Assembly (NCBI GenBank): GCA_963709765.1 | Contig: CAVPXL010000001.1 | Location: 1-64,000 of the forward strand | Direction of reading: 5' to 3' | DNA length: 64,000 bases | DNA from: Roseitranquillus sp963709765 | Lineage (GTDB): Bacteria > Pseudomonadota > Alphaproteobacteria > Rhodobacterales > Rhodobacteraceae | In this document: one piece after another, positions 10,242 to 20,466 of the stretch | Layout: each line of letters begins with the position of its first letter | Numbering within the stretch: position 1 is the first letter of the stretch | Notes under the pieces: model-generated | Databases searched by the model: none | What the model saw: the letters and a program-made list of their open reading frames with translations, nothing else | What the model was told of the DNA's origin: nothing | Translations under genes and position numbers: made by a program

Positions 10242-11119
10242 TCGAGCGCGCGGCGGAGCCGGCAGTGCGCGGAGCCGGACGAACGGCAGGACCGGCGCGT
10301 CTTGGCGTCCGATCCTCCTCGATGAAGGCTTCCAGCGCTCGGCGCATCAGGGTGGCCGAATTCGGATCTGCGGTCTCCGGCGACCCGACCGGGCACGAGG
10401 CGCAGGGTCATGATCCGAGACGAGGTCGAGAGCGCGGGCCTCCCGCATGCCGCGAGTTCTGCGACCAGGGGTGAGGCCGAAGTCGAGGCCGGCGAAGCCC
10501 CCTCCGCGCGTGATCAGGATGCCGTTCTGCATCGACCCGTCCTGCCGTCGGGACGGCGCCGGACTACACAAGGAGAGCTTGCCGGTGCGAGGTCGCTCGC
10601 CTTCCGCGCAGGACGCCCGGAACGCCGAGGAGCCAGAGACCAGGCGCAGACACTGGTGACATTGACGGGCGGCGCGGCCGCCGACGAGCGCCACCGTCTC
10701 CGGATCGTGCGCGGCCGCGGTAGTGCCGCGCGTGCCGCCATGGACGAGGAGGATCAAACATCCTCGGGACGGTCCGGGATGTGGCCGCCGGTTGAAATGC
10801 GGGACCGGATCGCTCGGCACCGGTCGCGGGTGCGGATCCTTTGCCACGATCACGACGCGCTCGCCTGAGTTCGAAACGAGGAAGTGGTGTGACCCGACCA
10901 GGTCGAGCGCCGACTTGCCTGGATGGAGGTACATGGCGACGAATCTTCGCCGTCGGGTGCGCTGCCGGCTCGGCGGCGGCTGCCGTCGTGCCGAGGGCTA
11001 CCTCGGAGATGGCTGGAAGGGCGGTGCGGCGATCAGGGTTCATCTTGTGCGGGCTCCATCAGGTGCCGAAACCGAAATGCGCGGTCGAAGCGGACGCGCG
11101 CTTGAACCAGACCGCTGTT
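10242..11119. other. Unresolved region, possible damaged genes on minus strand
   Basis: No frame gives a complete recognisable protein. Minus-strand pieces look protein-like: a leader-like segment near 11040 (MNPDRRTALPAIS), a stretch near 10930-10790 (LVGSHHFLVSNSGERVVIV), and a short GILITRGGGFAGLDFGL near 10520, which recalls small protease-inhibitor-like proteins but is too short to call. Given the frameshift burden nearby, one to three broken small genes are likely. No function is assigned. Confidence 0.35.
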
Positions 11120-11475
11120 CCTGACGGGTCAGCTCGAGCGCGATGGCCGGCAGACCGAACATGCGATGGAACGTTCGGCTGAAGTGGGCGGATCCAGCCT
11201 GATGCGCGGCAATTGTGAAGCTGTCGCCCGCGGACATCCGCTCCATGGCATCAGGCCCCGCCGGAGCACGAAGCTCCGGGACGAAAGGCCGACCTCCTCG
11301 ACGAAGAGGAGCGTGATATGCCGCACGGGCTCTGTGGCAGGCGGCACGTCGGGCGCGACAAGGATGGCCGGGCCCTCGGACAGCCCGGCGACGTGCGGAT
11401 GGCGACGCGTCCAGCGGTTGCGATCGTGAGCTGGATCGCCTGGTTGGCGTGCATCCGGTTCCCACCCGGCTCCCG
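11120..11475 (-). pseudogene. AraC family transcriptional regulator remnant
   Basis: Three minus-strand frames together resemble a short AraC-type regulator. The N-terminal cupin-like part reads MHANQAIQLTIATAG near 11454, continues in another frame with VRHITLLFVEEVGL near 11320, and a third frame ends with SFTIAAHQAG and AHFSRTFHRMFGLP near 11220-11150, the second helix-turn-helix of AraC proteins. The first helix-turn-helix is missing, and three residues normally found between the two C-terminal pieces appear lost. Even allowing for single-base errors the gene looks shortened, so this is probably a real remnant. Confidence 0.55.
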
Positions 11476-12148
11476 CTGCGGCAGGACTTCTTAGGGCAGA
11501 GGCTGGCGCCCTGCCGGGGGACGAACCGCCCGTCGCGTACCTGCGCCACCGCCCGACTGCGCCTCCCGCTCGCCGCCAGATCAGCCGTTTCGCTCAAGCC
11601 CGGGAGCCGTGCGGCTCGGTATCTGCGGGACTTTCGCCACCGTTCCCGGAGAACTGCGAGGACCCTTTCTCCCTTCCCGCCACGCCCTGCTGCTCGGTGT
11701 CTTGGCCAGGCTCTTCACGGCGAGCACAGGGCATCAACTGCCATGCCAGCCCGCTTCTGACCGACCACCACTTCCACGACACCGGTGTCCCGGCGCGCCC
11801 GGGTCCTGCCGCAGGATCACGGCGGGAAGCCGGAGCGCGGCTGGTGCGCGATGACCGCTCCGATCGCCTCGGACCCTGCAGCCGACGCGGCGGCCACCGA
11901 CTGCGCCGAACTGCGAGTCATGGCGCCGGAGTGCAAGGAGATACTGCGGACTTGCAGCAATGGACGGATGAACGGCTGACGTCGTCACGGCGCCGGCACC
12001 GCCGATCAGCTCATCCCGAGGCTCCGGGTGGGCGCGACCCGGGAACGGGCCGGCGAGCTCGCTACGGCTGCGATCGAGTTTGACACGGCTCAATACGCGG
12101 ACCCGCCCCGGTCAGGCTAAGTGGCCTCGAACGGCAAGAGGTCCCAGC
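11476..12148. other. No gene recognised
   Basis: No supported gene lies between the AraC remnant and the DUF6544 gene. A 20-residue peptide near 11730-11790 resembles the heme region of cytochrome c peroxidases but has no continuation. Confidence 0.45.
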
Positions 12149-13003
12149 ATGAGAACAACTTCAATCATCGGCGCACTCTCCGCCGCGGCGCTGCTTGGCG
12201 GCGCGGCGGCCTGGCGGGCATCAGACCATCGTGCGGACCGCGCGGAGGCGCGGCGGCTCGTCGAGCTCCAGCCAGCCGAGCCTGCGCGCTTCGACCCGGC
12301 CCTCGTCGCCGATCTGCCGGAGCCTGCGCGGCGCTATTTCGCATTCGCGATCGCGCCGGGGACGCCGCTCTACACGGTGGCCGTGATCAAGATGACCGGG
12401 CAATTCGCCCTCGGGGACCGGGACGCGCCGAACTACATGCAGATGACGGCGCAGCAGACGCTGGCCGCGCCGCACGGCTTCGTCTGGAGCATGCGCGCCG
12501 GGCGCGGAGCGATGCGGGTCTCGGGCTCCGACAGCGGCCGCTGGACACGGTTCTGGGCGATGGGCCTCGCTCCCGTCGCCCGCAGCGGCGGGACGAGCGA
12601 CCACGCCCGCTCCGCCTTCGGCCGCTACGTCTCCGAGGCCGTGTTCTGGACGCCGGCGGCGCTTCTGCCCGGACAGGGGGTCCGGTGGGAGGCGGTCGAC
12701 AAAAGCACCGCCCGGGTCATCGTCACGCACGGCGACCTGAGCCAGTCGGTGGACGTCACGGTCGACGCCGGCGGCCGGCCCGGCAAGGTCGAGTTCCCGC
12801 GCTGGACGAACGCGAACCCTGACGAGGTATTTCGCCTCCAGCCCTTCGGCGGCTACCTCTCCGAGTTCAGGACCTTCGCGGGCTTCACGCTGCCGACGCA
12901 CGTCGAGGCCGGCAACCACTTCGGCACGGAGGATTACTTCCCGTTCTTCATCGCCGACGTTCACGATGTCCGGTTTCCCGCACCGGACGGAACCCGACGA
13001 TGA
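12149..13003 (+). CDS. DUF6544 family protein
   Basis: A 284-residue protein with an N-terminal hydrophobic leader (IIGALSAAALLGGAAA) and a globular body containing LPEPARRYFAFA near residue 55, MTGQF near residue 85 and FPRWTNANPD near residue 230. These match the uncharacterised DUF6544 family, predicted to be secreted or membrane-anchored beta-rich proteins. The ATG at 12149 follows an AGAGG sequence. The stop overlaps the start of the next gene (ATGA at 13000), so it is probably co-transcribed with the M23 peptidase gene. The function is unknown. Confidence 0.75.
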   Translation: MRTTSIIGALSAAALLGGAAAWRASDHRADRAEARRLVELQPAEPARFDPALVADLPEPARRYFAFAIAPGTPLYTVAVIKMTGQFALGDRDAPNYMQMTAQQTLAAPHGFVWSMRAGRGAMRVSGSDSGRWTRFWAMGLAPVARSGGTSDHARSAFGRYVSEAVFWTPAALLPGQGVRWEAVDKSTARVIVTHGDLSQSVDVTVDAGGRPGKVEFPRWTNANPDEVFRLQPFGGYLSEFRTFAGFTLPTHVEAGNHFGTEDYFPFFIADVHDVRFPAPDGTRR

Positions 13004-13961
13004 CGGCATGGGTCGTCGCGCTCCAGATCGTCCTGCCTGCTGACGCTGCTCGCCTGGCTCGCCCTGGTCCCCGCGACGGGCTGGGCCGCCTACGCTCTGC
13101 ACGTCGGCGCGACGGCCGTCGTCCTGCTGGCGCTCTGGCTCGTCGCGATGTGGGCGATGCCGCCGTGGTGGTTGCCGCGAGCCTACGGACTCGGCCTCAT
13201 CGCAATCGTCGCCTGGCAGGTGTTGGCCGGAAGGGTTCAAGCGTCTGCGCTCTGGTCCACCGGGTGGGCCGGCTCGGCCGCCCTGTTTGCACTCGCTGCC
13301 CTCGCCGTCTACGGCGGCTACGCCGCGACCCGGGCATTTCAGGGGCGACAGCTTCCCGACGGCGAGACGGTGGACATCGCCACGCCGTTTGGTCCGGGCA
13401 CCTACATGGTTGCCCATGGCGGCTCGACCGGGATGGTCAACGCCCACCTTCACACGCTCGACCCGTCCGTGGAGCGCTTCCGCCCCTGGCGCGGCCAGAG
13501 CCGGGCGCTCGACTTCTTCCGGATCACGCCGCTCGGCCTCCGCGCCGACGGCTGGCGGCCCGCTCGACCCTGCGCGCTACGAAACCTTCGGCGCCAGCGT
13601 CGTCGCACCCTGCGCCGGGACCGTGGCGCTGGCGCAGGACGGTCTGCCGGACATGCGCGTCCCCGTCATGGACAGCGAGAACAAGCTCGGCAACTTCGTC
13701 GCGATCGACTGCGGCGGCTTCGCCGTCTTCCTCGCGCACCTGCGGGAGGGCAGCGTCCTCGTGACGGCGGGACAGGAGGTCGCCGCAGGCGACCCGCTCG
13801 GCGAGGCCGGCAACTCCGGTAACAGCTCCGAGCCGCACCTCCACATCCACGCGCAGCGCGGCATCCCCGGCGACGCGCCCGCCGGCGGCGAGCCGCTGGG
13901 CCTGACGATCTACGGGCGCTTCCTCGTCCGCAACGACCGGCTCGTCGTCCCCGGTCGATGA
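13000..13961 (+). pseudogene. Membrane-anchored M23 metallopeptidase, two frameshifts
   Basis: Read across three frames, this is a protein of about 320 residues. Four hydrophobic segments (13040-13340) are followed by a LytM/M23 endopeptidase domain with VVAPCAGTVALAQDG near 13600, NFVAIDCGGFAVFLAHL near 13690 and the zinc motif HLHIHAQRG near 13840. M23 enzymes cut peptidoglycan cross-bridges. Frame changes occur near 13037 (an extra base in CTGCCTGCTGACG) and near 13560 (an extra base before CTCGACC); removing one base at each restores continuous reading to VVPGR and the TGA at 13959-13961. Sequencing error is the likeliest cause. The start overlaps the upstream DUF6544 stop. Confidence 0.75.
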
Positions 13962-14533
13962 CCGACAAGACGCCGACCGGATGCCACGTCGGCAAGGCAA
14001 ACCGGCGAGGGGAACAGGTCATGCTGCAAGGCGCGGCTCCGGACACCGCACTTGCCCACTTCTCCGGCACGGTCACCGAGCGCGAGACTCAGCGGAAACG
14101 GTTCGCCGAGGTGCAGACGTCCCGTTGGCCGAACTTCCTCTTGCAGCCGTCAATTCGGAGAAGAACCGGCGCGTCGGCGCGAAGCTGGTCGCGGAGGACG
14201 ACCGCACGCAATGGGACGGCCCGAGCTGGCGCCGCGAGCTCGCCGCCTCGATGCGCCTGCGCCGCAGGGGCGACCGGCTGGCCGTGCTCGGCACCGCAGG
14301 TGACTCGCGCCGATCGAGCGTTCGTGTGGCTCCTGCTCGTCACAGCAGACACCGGTTTCCGCCATGCAATCCGATCGCGATACGATTTTCCAGATGATGC
14401 TCGTGGAGGAGGAGGGCAGCACAGGATCCGCCGGAATCTTCGCGGATGCTGGATGCCGTCAAAATGGTGACGCGAAAGAAGGCGCGAAGATACACCCCAG
14501 GCCGCCGAGTGACCGCAAGCCGCACTGCGACCG
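13962..14533. other. No gene recognised
   Basis: Plus-strand frames contain short protein-like stretches (for example AVNSEKNRRVGAKLVAEDDR near 14150) but none extends into a known family. A small frameshifted gene is possible. The mannitol dehydrogenase gene ends convergently at 14534. Confidence 0.4.
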
Positions 14534-15982
14534 CTACAAGGCTTCGTCGCCATCGGCGATATAGGCTCTGATCGCGCCGCAAACGCCCCGGTTTTCGATC
14601 GAAGCGGCTGCTTTCCCGAGCGCACTCGCCAAAGCCTCGCTCTGGCGCAGATCGCCGAAGACATCCCCGAGCTCGAGAAAATCCTCGGGATCCCCCCTGG
14701 CCGCAGACCGGAGACGCTCGGCTCGTTCATCCTCGAGCGCTGTCTCGTCCGCCGCGCAATACCGGCGCCAGAACGCCAGCTCGAGCGCCAGGCCGTCGAT
14801 GGGGGCATTCGCCGCGAGTCGCTCCTGCAAGGTCGGCAGGATGAATTTCGGCTGCCGGTTGGACCCGTCGTAGCAAAGGCGCGCGATGGTATCGCCGACC
14901 GCCTCGTTGGCGAACCGTTCGATGCAGGTTTCCAGGTAGACCGCAAAGTCCACGCCCTCGATGGGCGACAATGTCGGGATCGCTTCGCGCGGGATCAGGG
15001 CGCGCAACCACGCGACGATATCGTCGTCACGCATCGCCTCGTGTGCATAGCGGTGTCCGAGCAGCGCCGAGGGATAGGCAAGCGCGGCATGTCCTGCGTT
15101 GAGCACACGCAGCTTGAGCAGTTCGTAGGGCACCACATCATCGACGAACTCCACACCGACCTCCTCCAACGGCGGTCGGCCGCAGGCGAAGTCATCCTCG
15201 AGGACCCACTGCCGGTAGGGCTCGCAGATGACCGGCGCCGCGTCATCTATCCCGAAGCGATCGGCCACCATCGCGCGAACCTCGTCGGTCGTCGCCGGCG
15301 TGATGCAATCGACCATGCCGTTCGGAAAAGTCACGCCGTCCAGCAGATCCTGCTCACCGCGCAACCCGGCCAGTCCGGCAAGCGCGATCTGCGTGACGTG
15401 GCCGCTGCCGGGAAGGTTGTCACAGGACAGGACGGTAAACGGAGGTGTTCCGGCCGCGCGGCGCGCTTTCAGGGCCGCAAGGATCATGCCGAACACGGTC
15501 TGCGGCGTGGCCTGCTCCGCGGCATCGGCCTTGATGTCGGGATGAGCGGCATCGAAGGTTCCGTCCGAGTTCAGGAAGTAGCCGCCTTCGGTCACCGTCA
15601 GCGAAACGATCCGCACGCGGGGATCGACCATGGCGTCGATGGTCGGCCCCGGCGCAACTTCGGCGAAATCGCACATGGGCGCGCTGATGCGAGCCGAGAA
15701 TCCGGAGGGATCGAGCTCGACGACGGTGGTCAGCCAGTCCTGCGCGGACAGGCGTTCGCGCATGACGGCGTCGCCCTGCCGGACGCCGGCCCCGACGATG
15801 CCCCAATCCATCTGCCGGTCGCCCGCATGCAGCCGGTCGAGGTAGATCCCCATATGGGCGCGGTGAAAGTTGCCGACACCGAAATGCACGATCCCGGGCG
15901 TCAGCTTGCGCCAGTCATGAGAGGGGCGCGCAACCTCTTCGGGAAGGGTTGCCAGTGTCTCGGCGTTCAATCTGGTCGCCAC
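14534..15982 (-). CDS. mtlK: Mannitol 2-dehydrogenase family oxidoreductase
   Basis: A 482-residue polyol dehydrogenase of the long-chain mannitol dehydrogenase family. The NAD-binding loop FGVGNFHRAHMG lies near residue 35 and the catalytic signature LKLRVLNAGHAALAY near residue 290 carries the Lys, Asn and His of the family. The start is GTG at 15982, with AAGGAGG five bases upstream. It is the last gene of the polyol operon and would oxidise D-mannitol (or D-arabitol, D-sorbitol) to the ketose. A 261-base gap separates it from smoK; the sorbitol dehydrogenase smoS found there in Rhodobacter is absent. No fructokinase follows in the window. Confidence 0.9.
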   Translation of the reverse strand: MATRLNAETLATLPEEVARPSHDWRKLTPGIVHFGVGNFHRAHMGIYLDRLHAGDRQMDWGIVGAGVRQGDAVMRERLSAQDWLTTVVELDPSGFSARISAPMCDFAEVAPGPTIDAMVDPRVRIVSLTVTEGGYFLNSDGTFDAAHPDIKADAAEQATPQTVFGMILAALKARRAAGTPPFTVLSCDNLPGSGHVTQIALAGLAGLRGEQDLLDGVTFPNGMVDCITPATTDEVRAMVADRFGIDDAAPVICEPYRQWVLEDDFACGRPPLEEVGVEFVDDVVPYELLKLRVLNAGHAALAYPSALLGHRYAHEAMRDDDIVAWLRALIPREAIPTLSPIEGVDFAVYLETCIERFANEAVGDTIARLCYDGSNRQPKFILPTLQERLAANAPIDGLALELAFWRRYCAADETALEDERAERLRSAARGDPEDFLELGDVFGDLRQSEALASALGKAAASIENRGVCGAIRAYIADGDEAL

Positions 15983-16243
15983 GTGCACCTCCTTGTGCTG
16001 CGAGCCATCGCGGTCCGGTGCAGCCGTGGGCACACGGCGGCGCCCCATCGGGCGGGCGCATCCACTGCCCCCCGGGGACCTTCCGGGCCTATGCGACGAA
16101 GCGGTCTGCCTCATGCGAAGCGGGCAAGATCAGTATGACATGCCGACCGGCAGGGCGCGCCGCACCCCCGCGGCGGCAGGGTCTCGCGACTGCGGGGCCC
16201 GAGGCGGCGCCGGCGATGCCCGGCTTCGTGCCAGCCGATCGCA

Positions 16244-17245
<1,002 letters not shown>

Positions 17246-17254
17246 GATCTCCCC

Positions 17255-18085
17255 CTACTTGACGGCGCCGAAGGTGAGCCCCCGGACGAGTTGCTTCTGG
17301 CTGAACCAGCCCATGATCAGGATCGGCGCGATCGCCATCGTCGATGCCGCCGAGAGCTTGGCGTAGAACAGACCCTCGGGGCTGGAATAGCTGGCGATGA
17401 ACGCGGTCAGCGGCGCCGCCTTGGCGGCCGTCAGGTTCAGCGTCCAGAACGCCTCGTTCCAGGCGAGGATGACGTTGAGCAGGAGCGTCGAGGCGATGCC
17501 CGGCACCGCCATCGGCGTCAGCACGTAGAGGATCTCGTTGCGCAAGCTGGCGCCGTCCATCCGGGCCGCTTCGAGGATCTCGCCCGGGATCTCGCGGAAG
17601 TAGGTGTAGAGCATCCAGACGATAATCGGCAGGTTGATGAGCGTCAGCACGATCACCAACCCTGTCCGCGTGTCGAGCAGGCCGGTGTCGCGGAACAGCA
17701 GGTAGATCGGGATCAGCACGCCAACGGGCGGCAGCATCTTGGTCGAAAGCATCCACATCAGGACGTTCTTGGTGTTCCTGCCCGGCACGAATGCCATCGC
17801 CCAGGCGGCCGGCACCGCGATGATGAGCCCGAGGATCGTCGACCCGAACGAGATCACCACCGAATTCATGAAGTGGCGTAAGTAGTTCGACCGATCCTGC
17901 ACCGCGGCGTAGTTCTCCATCGTCCAGTCGAAGAACAGGAACGACGGTGGCGAGGCAATCGCCTCGGCCTCGGTCTTGAAGCTGGTGAGGATCGTCCAGA
18001 GGATCGGGAAGAAGATCAGCAGGCCGATCGCCCAGGCGACGGCGGTGTTTATCGTCTTGCGTTGCGTCGTGACGGCGCGGGCCAT
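17255..18085 (-). CDS. smoG: Polyol ABC transporter permease, SmoG/MtlG type
   Basis: A 276-residue permease of the MalG class with about six membrane spans. The EAA loop, which contacts the ATPase, reads ILEAARMDGASLRNEI near residue 180. The N terminus has a cytoplasmic segment followed by a first span near residue 15. The start ATG at 18085 lies 13 bases after the smoF stop. It forms a heterodimeric channel with SmoF. Confidence 0.92.
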   Translation of the reverse strand: MARAVTTQRKTINTAVAWAIGLLIFFPILWTILTSFKTEAEAIASPPSFLFFDWTMENYAAVQDRSNYLRHFMNSVVISFGSTILGLIIAVPAAWAMAFVPGRNTKNVLMWMLSTKMLPPVGVLIPIYLLFRDTGLLDTRTGLVIVLTLINLPIIVWMLYTYFREIPGEILEAARMDGASLRNEILYVLTPMAVPGIASTLLLNVILAWNEAFWTLNLTAAKAAPLTAFIASYSSPEGLFYAKLSAASTMAIAPILIMGWFSQKQLVRGLTFGAVK

Positions 18086-18098
18086 GTCTTGTCCCTCC

Positions 18099-18971
18099 TC
18101 AGGCGTCGAGGTTCTTGCCGATCATCCGCATCAGGAAGATCGCGACGATGTTGGCGAGGATGATGGCGACGACGCCCCCGGCGGAGCCGAGCCCGACGTC
18201 GAACTGCAACAGCGACTGGATGTAGACGAGATAGGTGAGGTTGGTGGATGCCACGCCCGGGCCGCCCCCCGTCGTCACCAGGATCTCCGCGAAGATCGAC
18301 AGCAGGAAGATCGTCTGGATCAGGATCACCACGGTGATCGCCCGCGCCAGGTGCGGCAGGATGATCCACAGGAACTTGCTGCCGAACCCCGCACCGTCCA
18401 TCTCGGCGGCCTCGAGCTGCTCGCTGGACAGCGACTGGATGGCGGTCAGCAGGATCAGCGTCGCGAAGGGCAGCCACTGCCACGAGACGATCAGGATGAT
18501 CGAGAAGAGCGGCGCGACCGTCAGCCACTCGAACGGCTGAACCCCGACCAGCTTGGCCAGATAGGCGAAGAGCCCGTTGACCGGATCCATGAACATGTTC
18601 TTCCACACCAGCGCGGAAACGGTGGGCATCACGAAGAACGGCGCGATGACCAGAAGCCGCACGATGCCCTGCCCCCACATCGGCTGGTCGAGCAGCAGCG
18701 CCAGCAGTATTCCGCCAACCACCGTGAAGACCAGCACCCCGCCCACCAGTAGGAGCGTGTTGACGAGCGCCTTCGTGAAGGCCGGATCGGTGAAGAAGTA
18801 CGAATAGTTCTCGAGCCCCACGAACGGAGTCGGCCCGGGCATCAGGAGGCTGTAGCGCAGTGTCGAGAAGTAGAGCGTCAGGACCAGCGGCACGATCATC
18901 CACAAAAGCAGCAGGATCACGGACGGCGAGATCATCAGCCGTGCCGCCGCACGGGAATGCTGGGTGGCCAT
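18099..18971 (-). CDS. smoF: Polyol ABC transporter permease, SmoF/MtlF type
   Basis: A 290-residue permease of the MalF class with about six spans. The EAA loop reads EQLEAAEMDGAGFGSKF near residue 190. The start chosen is the ATG at 18971, with GGGAGA upstream, giving MATQHSRAA; a longer frame to 19028 has no such support. It sits 69 bases downstream of smoE and pairs with SmoG to form the channel. Confidence 0.9.
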   Translation of the reverse strand: MATQHSRAAARLMISPSVILLLLWMIVPLVLTLYFSTLRYSLLMPGPTPFVGLENYSYFFTDPAFTKALVNTLLLVGGVLVFTVVGGILLALLLDQPMWGQGIVRLLVIAPFFVMPTVSALVWKNMFMDPVNGLFAYLAKLVGVQPFEWLTVAPLFSIILIVSWQWLPFATLILLTAIQSLSSEQLEAAEMDGAGFGSKFLWIILPHLARAITVVILIQTIFLLSIFAEILVTTGGGPGVASTNLTYLVYIQSLLQFDVGLGSAGGVVAIILANIVAIFLMRMIGKNLDA

Positions 18972-19040
18972 GACGGCTCTCCCTTCGCTGGCGCTGGATA
19001 GGTGCCGGAGGCTCCAGACGTGAGCCACCGGCGGGGAGGT

Positions 19041-20357
19041 TCAGTAGCCGGCGCGCTCGATCTCGCGCTGGGTCAGGGCCTGGGCACTCTGCAATGCCTG
19101 TTCACCCGAAACCTGTCCCGCGAGCGCGGCGGAGAACTGTTGGCCGACTGCCGTGCCGATGCCCTGGAACTCGGGGATCGCGACGAACTGGCCGCCGGTA
19201 TAGGGCGTCTCCTGCACCGACTGGTTCTGGGTGTCGGCCGCGTTCATCGCGTCGAGCGTCATCTCGGCGAAGGGCGCCGCCTCCAGGTACTCGGGATTCT
19301 CGTAGAGCGACGTGCGCGTTCCCGGCGGCGCTGCCCGCCAGCCCTCGGCCTCCGCCACGATCTGCGTGTACTCCTGGCTCGTGGCCCAGGCGACAAAGGC
19401 CTTTGCTGCCTCGGGGGCGTCGGTTGACGATGGAACGGCCAGGCTCCATGCCCAAAGCCAGTTGCCGTGGTTGTCGACGCCCTCCTTGTTCGGGAACTTC
19501 GCGAAACCGACGCTGTCGGCCACCTGGCTTTCTTCAGCGTCCGTCACGAAGCCCGCGGCAACGGTCGCGTCGATCCACATGCCGCATTTCCCCTGCTGGA
19601 AGAGCGAAAGGTTCTCGTTGAAGCCGTTCGAGGATGCGCCCGGCGGGCCGTATTCGTTCATCATGGTCAGGTAGTCGTTCATCGTCTCCTGCCACTCGGG
19701 GCTGTCGAACTGGGCGTTCCAGTCCATGTCGAACCAGCGGGCGCCATAGCTGTTCGCCATGGTGGTGATGAAGCCCATGTTTTCGCCCCAGCCCGGCTTG
19801 CCGCGCAGGCAGATGCCGTAGATCTCGTTTTCCTTGTCGGTCATCGCCTTGGCGGCGGCCATGATGTCCGACCAGGTCGGCTGATCGGGGATCGACACGC
19901 CGGCCTGCTCGGCGAGGTCGGTGCGATACATGACCATCGCGGATTCGCCATAGAATGGCGCGGCGTAAAGCACGCCGTCGACCGACAACGCCTCCCGGAT
20001 GGCCGGCAGTATGTCGTCAACGTTGTATTCCGCGGGCAGGTCGTCCAGCGGCAACAGCCAGTCCTGCTTGGCCCAGATCGGAACCTCGTAGGTTCCGATC
20101 GTCATGACGTCGTACTGACCGCCCTTCGTGGCGATGTCGGTGGTCACGCGCTGACGAAGGACGTTCTCCTCCAGCGTGACCCATTCGAGCGCGATCGCTG
20201 GGTTCTTTTCCTCGAAAGCGGCTGTCAGCCCCTGCATCCGGACCATGTCGCCGTTGTTGACGGTCGCGATGGTCAGCGTCGTGTCCTGCGCGGCAGCAAT
20301 TCCGCCCACGGCCGACAGGGCCGTCGCGCCGATCAATGCACGTAACGTGCGAGTCAT
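19041..20357 (-). CDS. smoE: Polyol ABC transporter periplasmic binding protein
   Basis: A 438-residue family 1 solute-binding protein. A Sec signal peptide (LRALIGATALSAVGGIAAAQ) ends near residue 24. The mature part shows the usual two-lobe pattern, with the conserved YGESAMVMYRTDL near residue 140. GGGAGGATACAA precedes the ATG at 20357, a good ribosome-binding site. It captures polyols in the periplasm and delivers them to SmoFG. A candidate promoter lies in the A+T-rich gap upstream, so smoE to mtlK may form their own transcription unit. No aromatic or metal motif defines the ligand; sorbitol or mannitol is inferred from the operon. Confidence 0.92.
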   Translation of the reverse strand: MTRTLRALIGATALSAVGGIAAAQDTTLTIATVNNGDMVRMQGLTAAFEEKNPAIALEWVTLEENVLRQRVTTDIATKGGQYDVMTIGTYEVPIWAKQDWLLPLDDLPAEYNVDDILPAIREALSVDGVLYAAPFYGESAMVMYRTDLAEQAGVSIPDQPTWSDIMAAAKAMTDKENEIYGICLRGKPGWGENMGFITTMANSYGARWFDMDWNAQFDSPEWQETMNDYLTMMNEYGPPGASSNGFNENLSLFQQGKCGMWIDATVAAGFVTDAEESQVADSVGFAKFPNKEGVDNHGNWLWAWSLAVPSSTDAPEAAKAFVAWATSQEYTQIVAEAEGWRAAPPGTRTSLYENPEYLEAAPFAEMTLDAMNAADTQNQSVQETPYTGGQFVAIPEFQGIGTAVGQQFSAALAGQVSGEQALQSAQALTQREIERAGY

Positions 20358-20407
20358 TTGTATCCTCCCAGTTCCGACTTATAATTTTTTGCTCATTGGA
20401 TGGGCAG

Positions 20408-20436
20408 ATGTTTGTTTACCTAGCGTCACCTGTCAA
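20408..20436 (-). promoter_or_regulatory. Candidate promoter of the smo operon
   Basis: On the minus strand a perfect TTGACA (20436-20431) is followed after 17 bases by AAACAT (20413-20408), about 50 bases before the smoE start. The surrounding 110-base gap is clearly richer in A+T than the neighbouring genes. A binding site for the upstream SorC-type regulator is expected here but was not identified. Confidence 0.45.
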
Positions 20437-20466
20437 TACGCAATCTCAGGAGGTATTGCTTCGTGG

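Noticed and set aside
11730..11790. Peptide INCHASPLLTDHHFHDTGVP resembling a heme region of cytochrome c peroxidase
   Set aside because: No CxxCH is complete and neither upstream nor downstream sequence in any frame continues the family.
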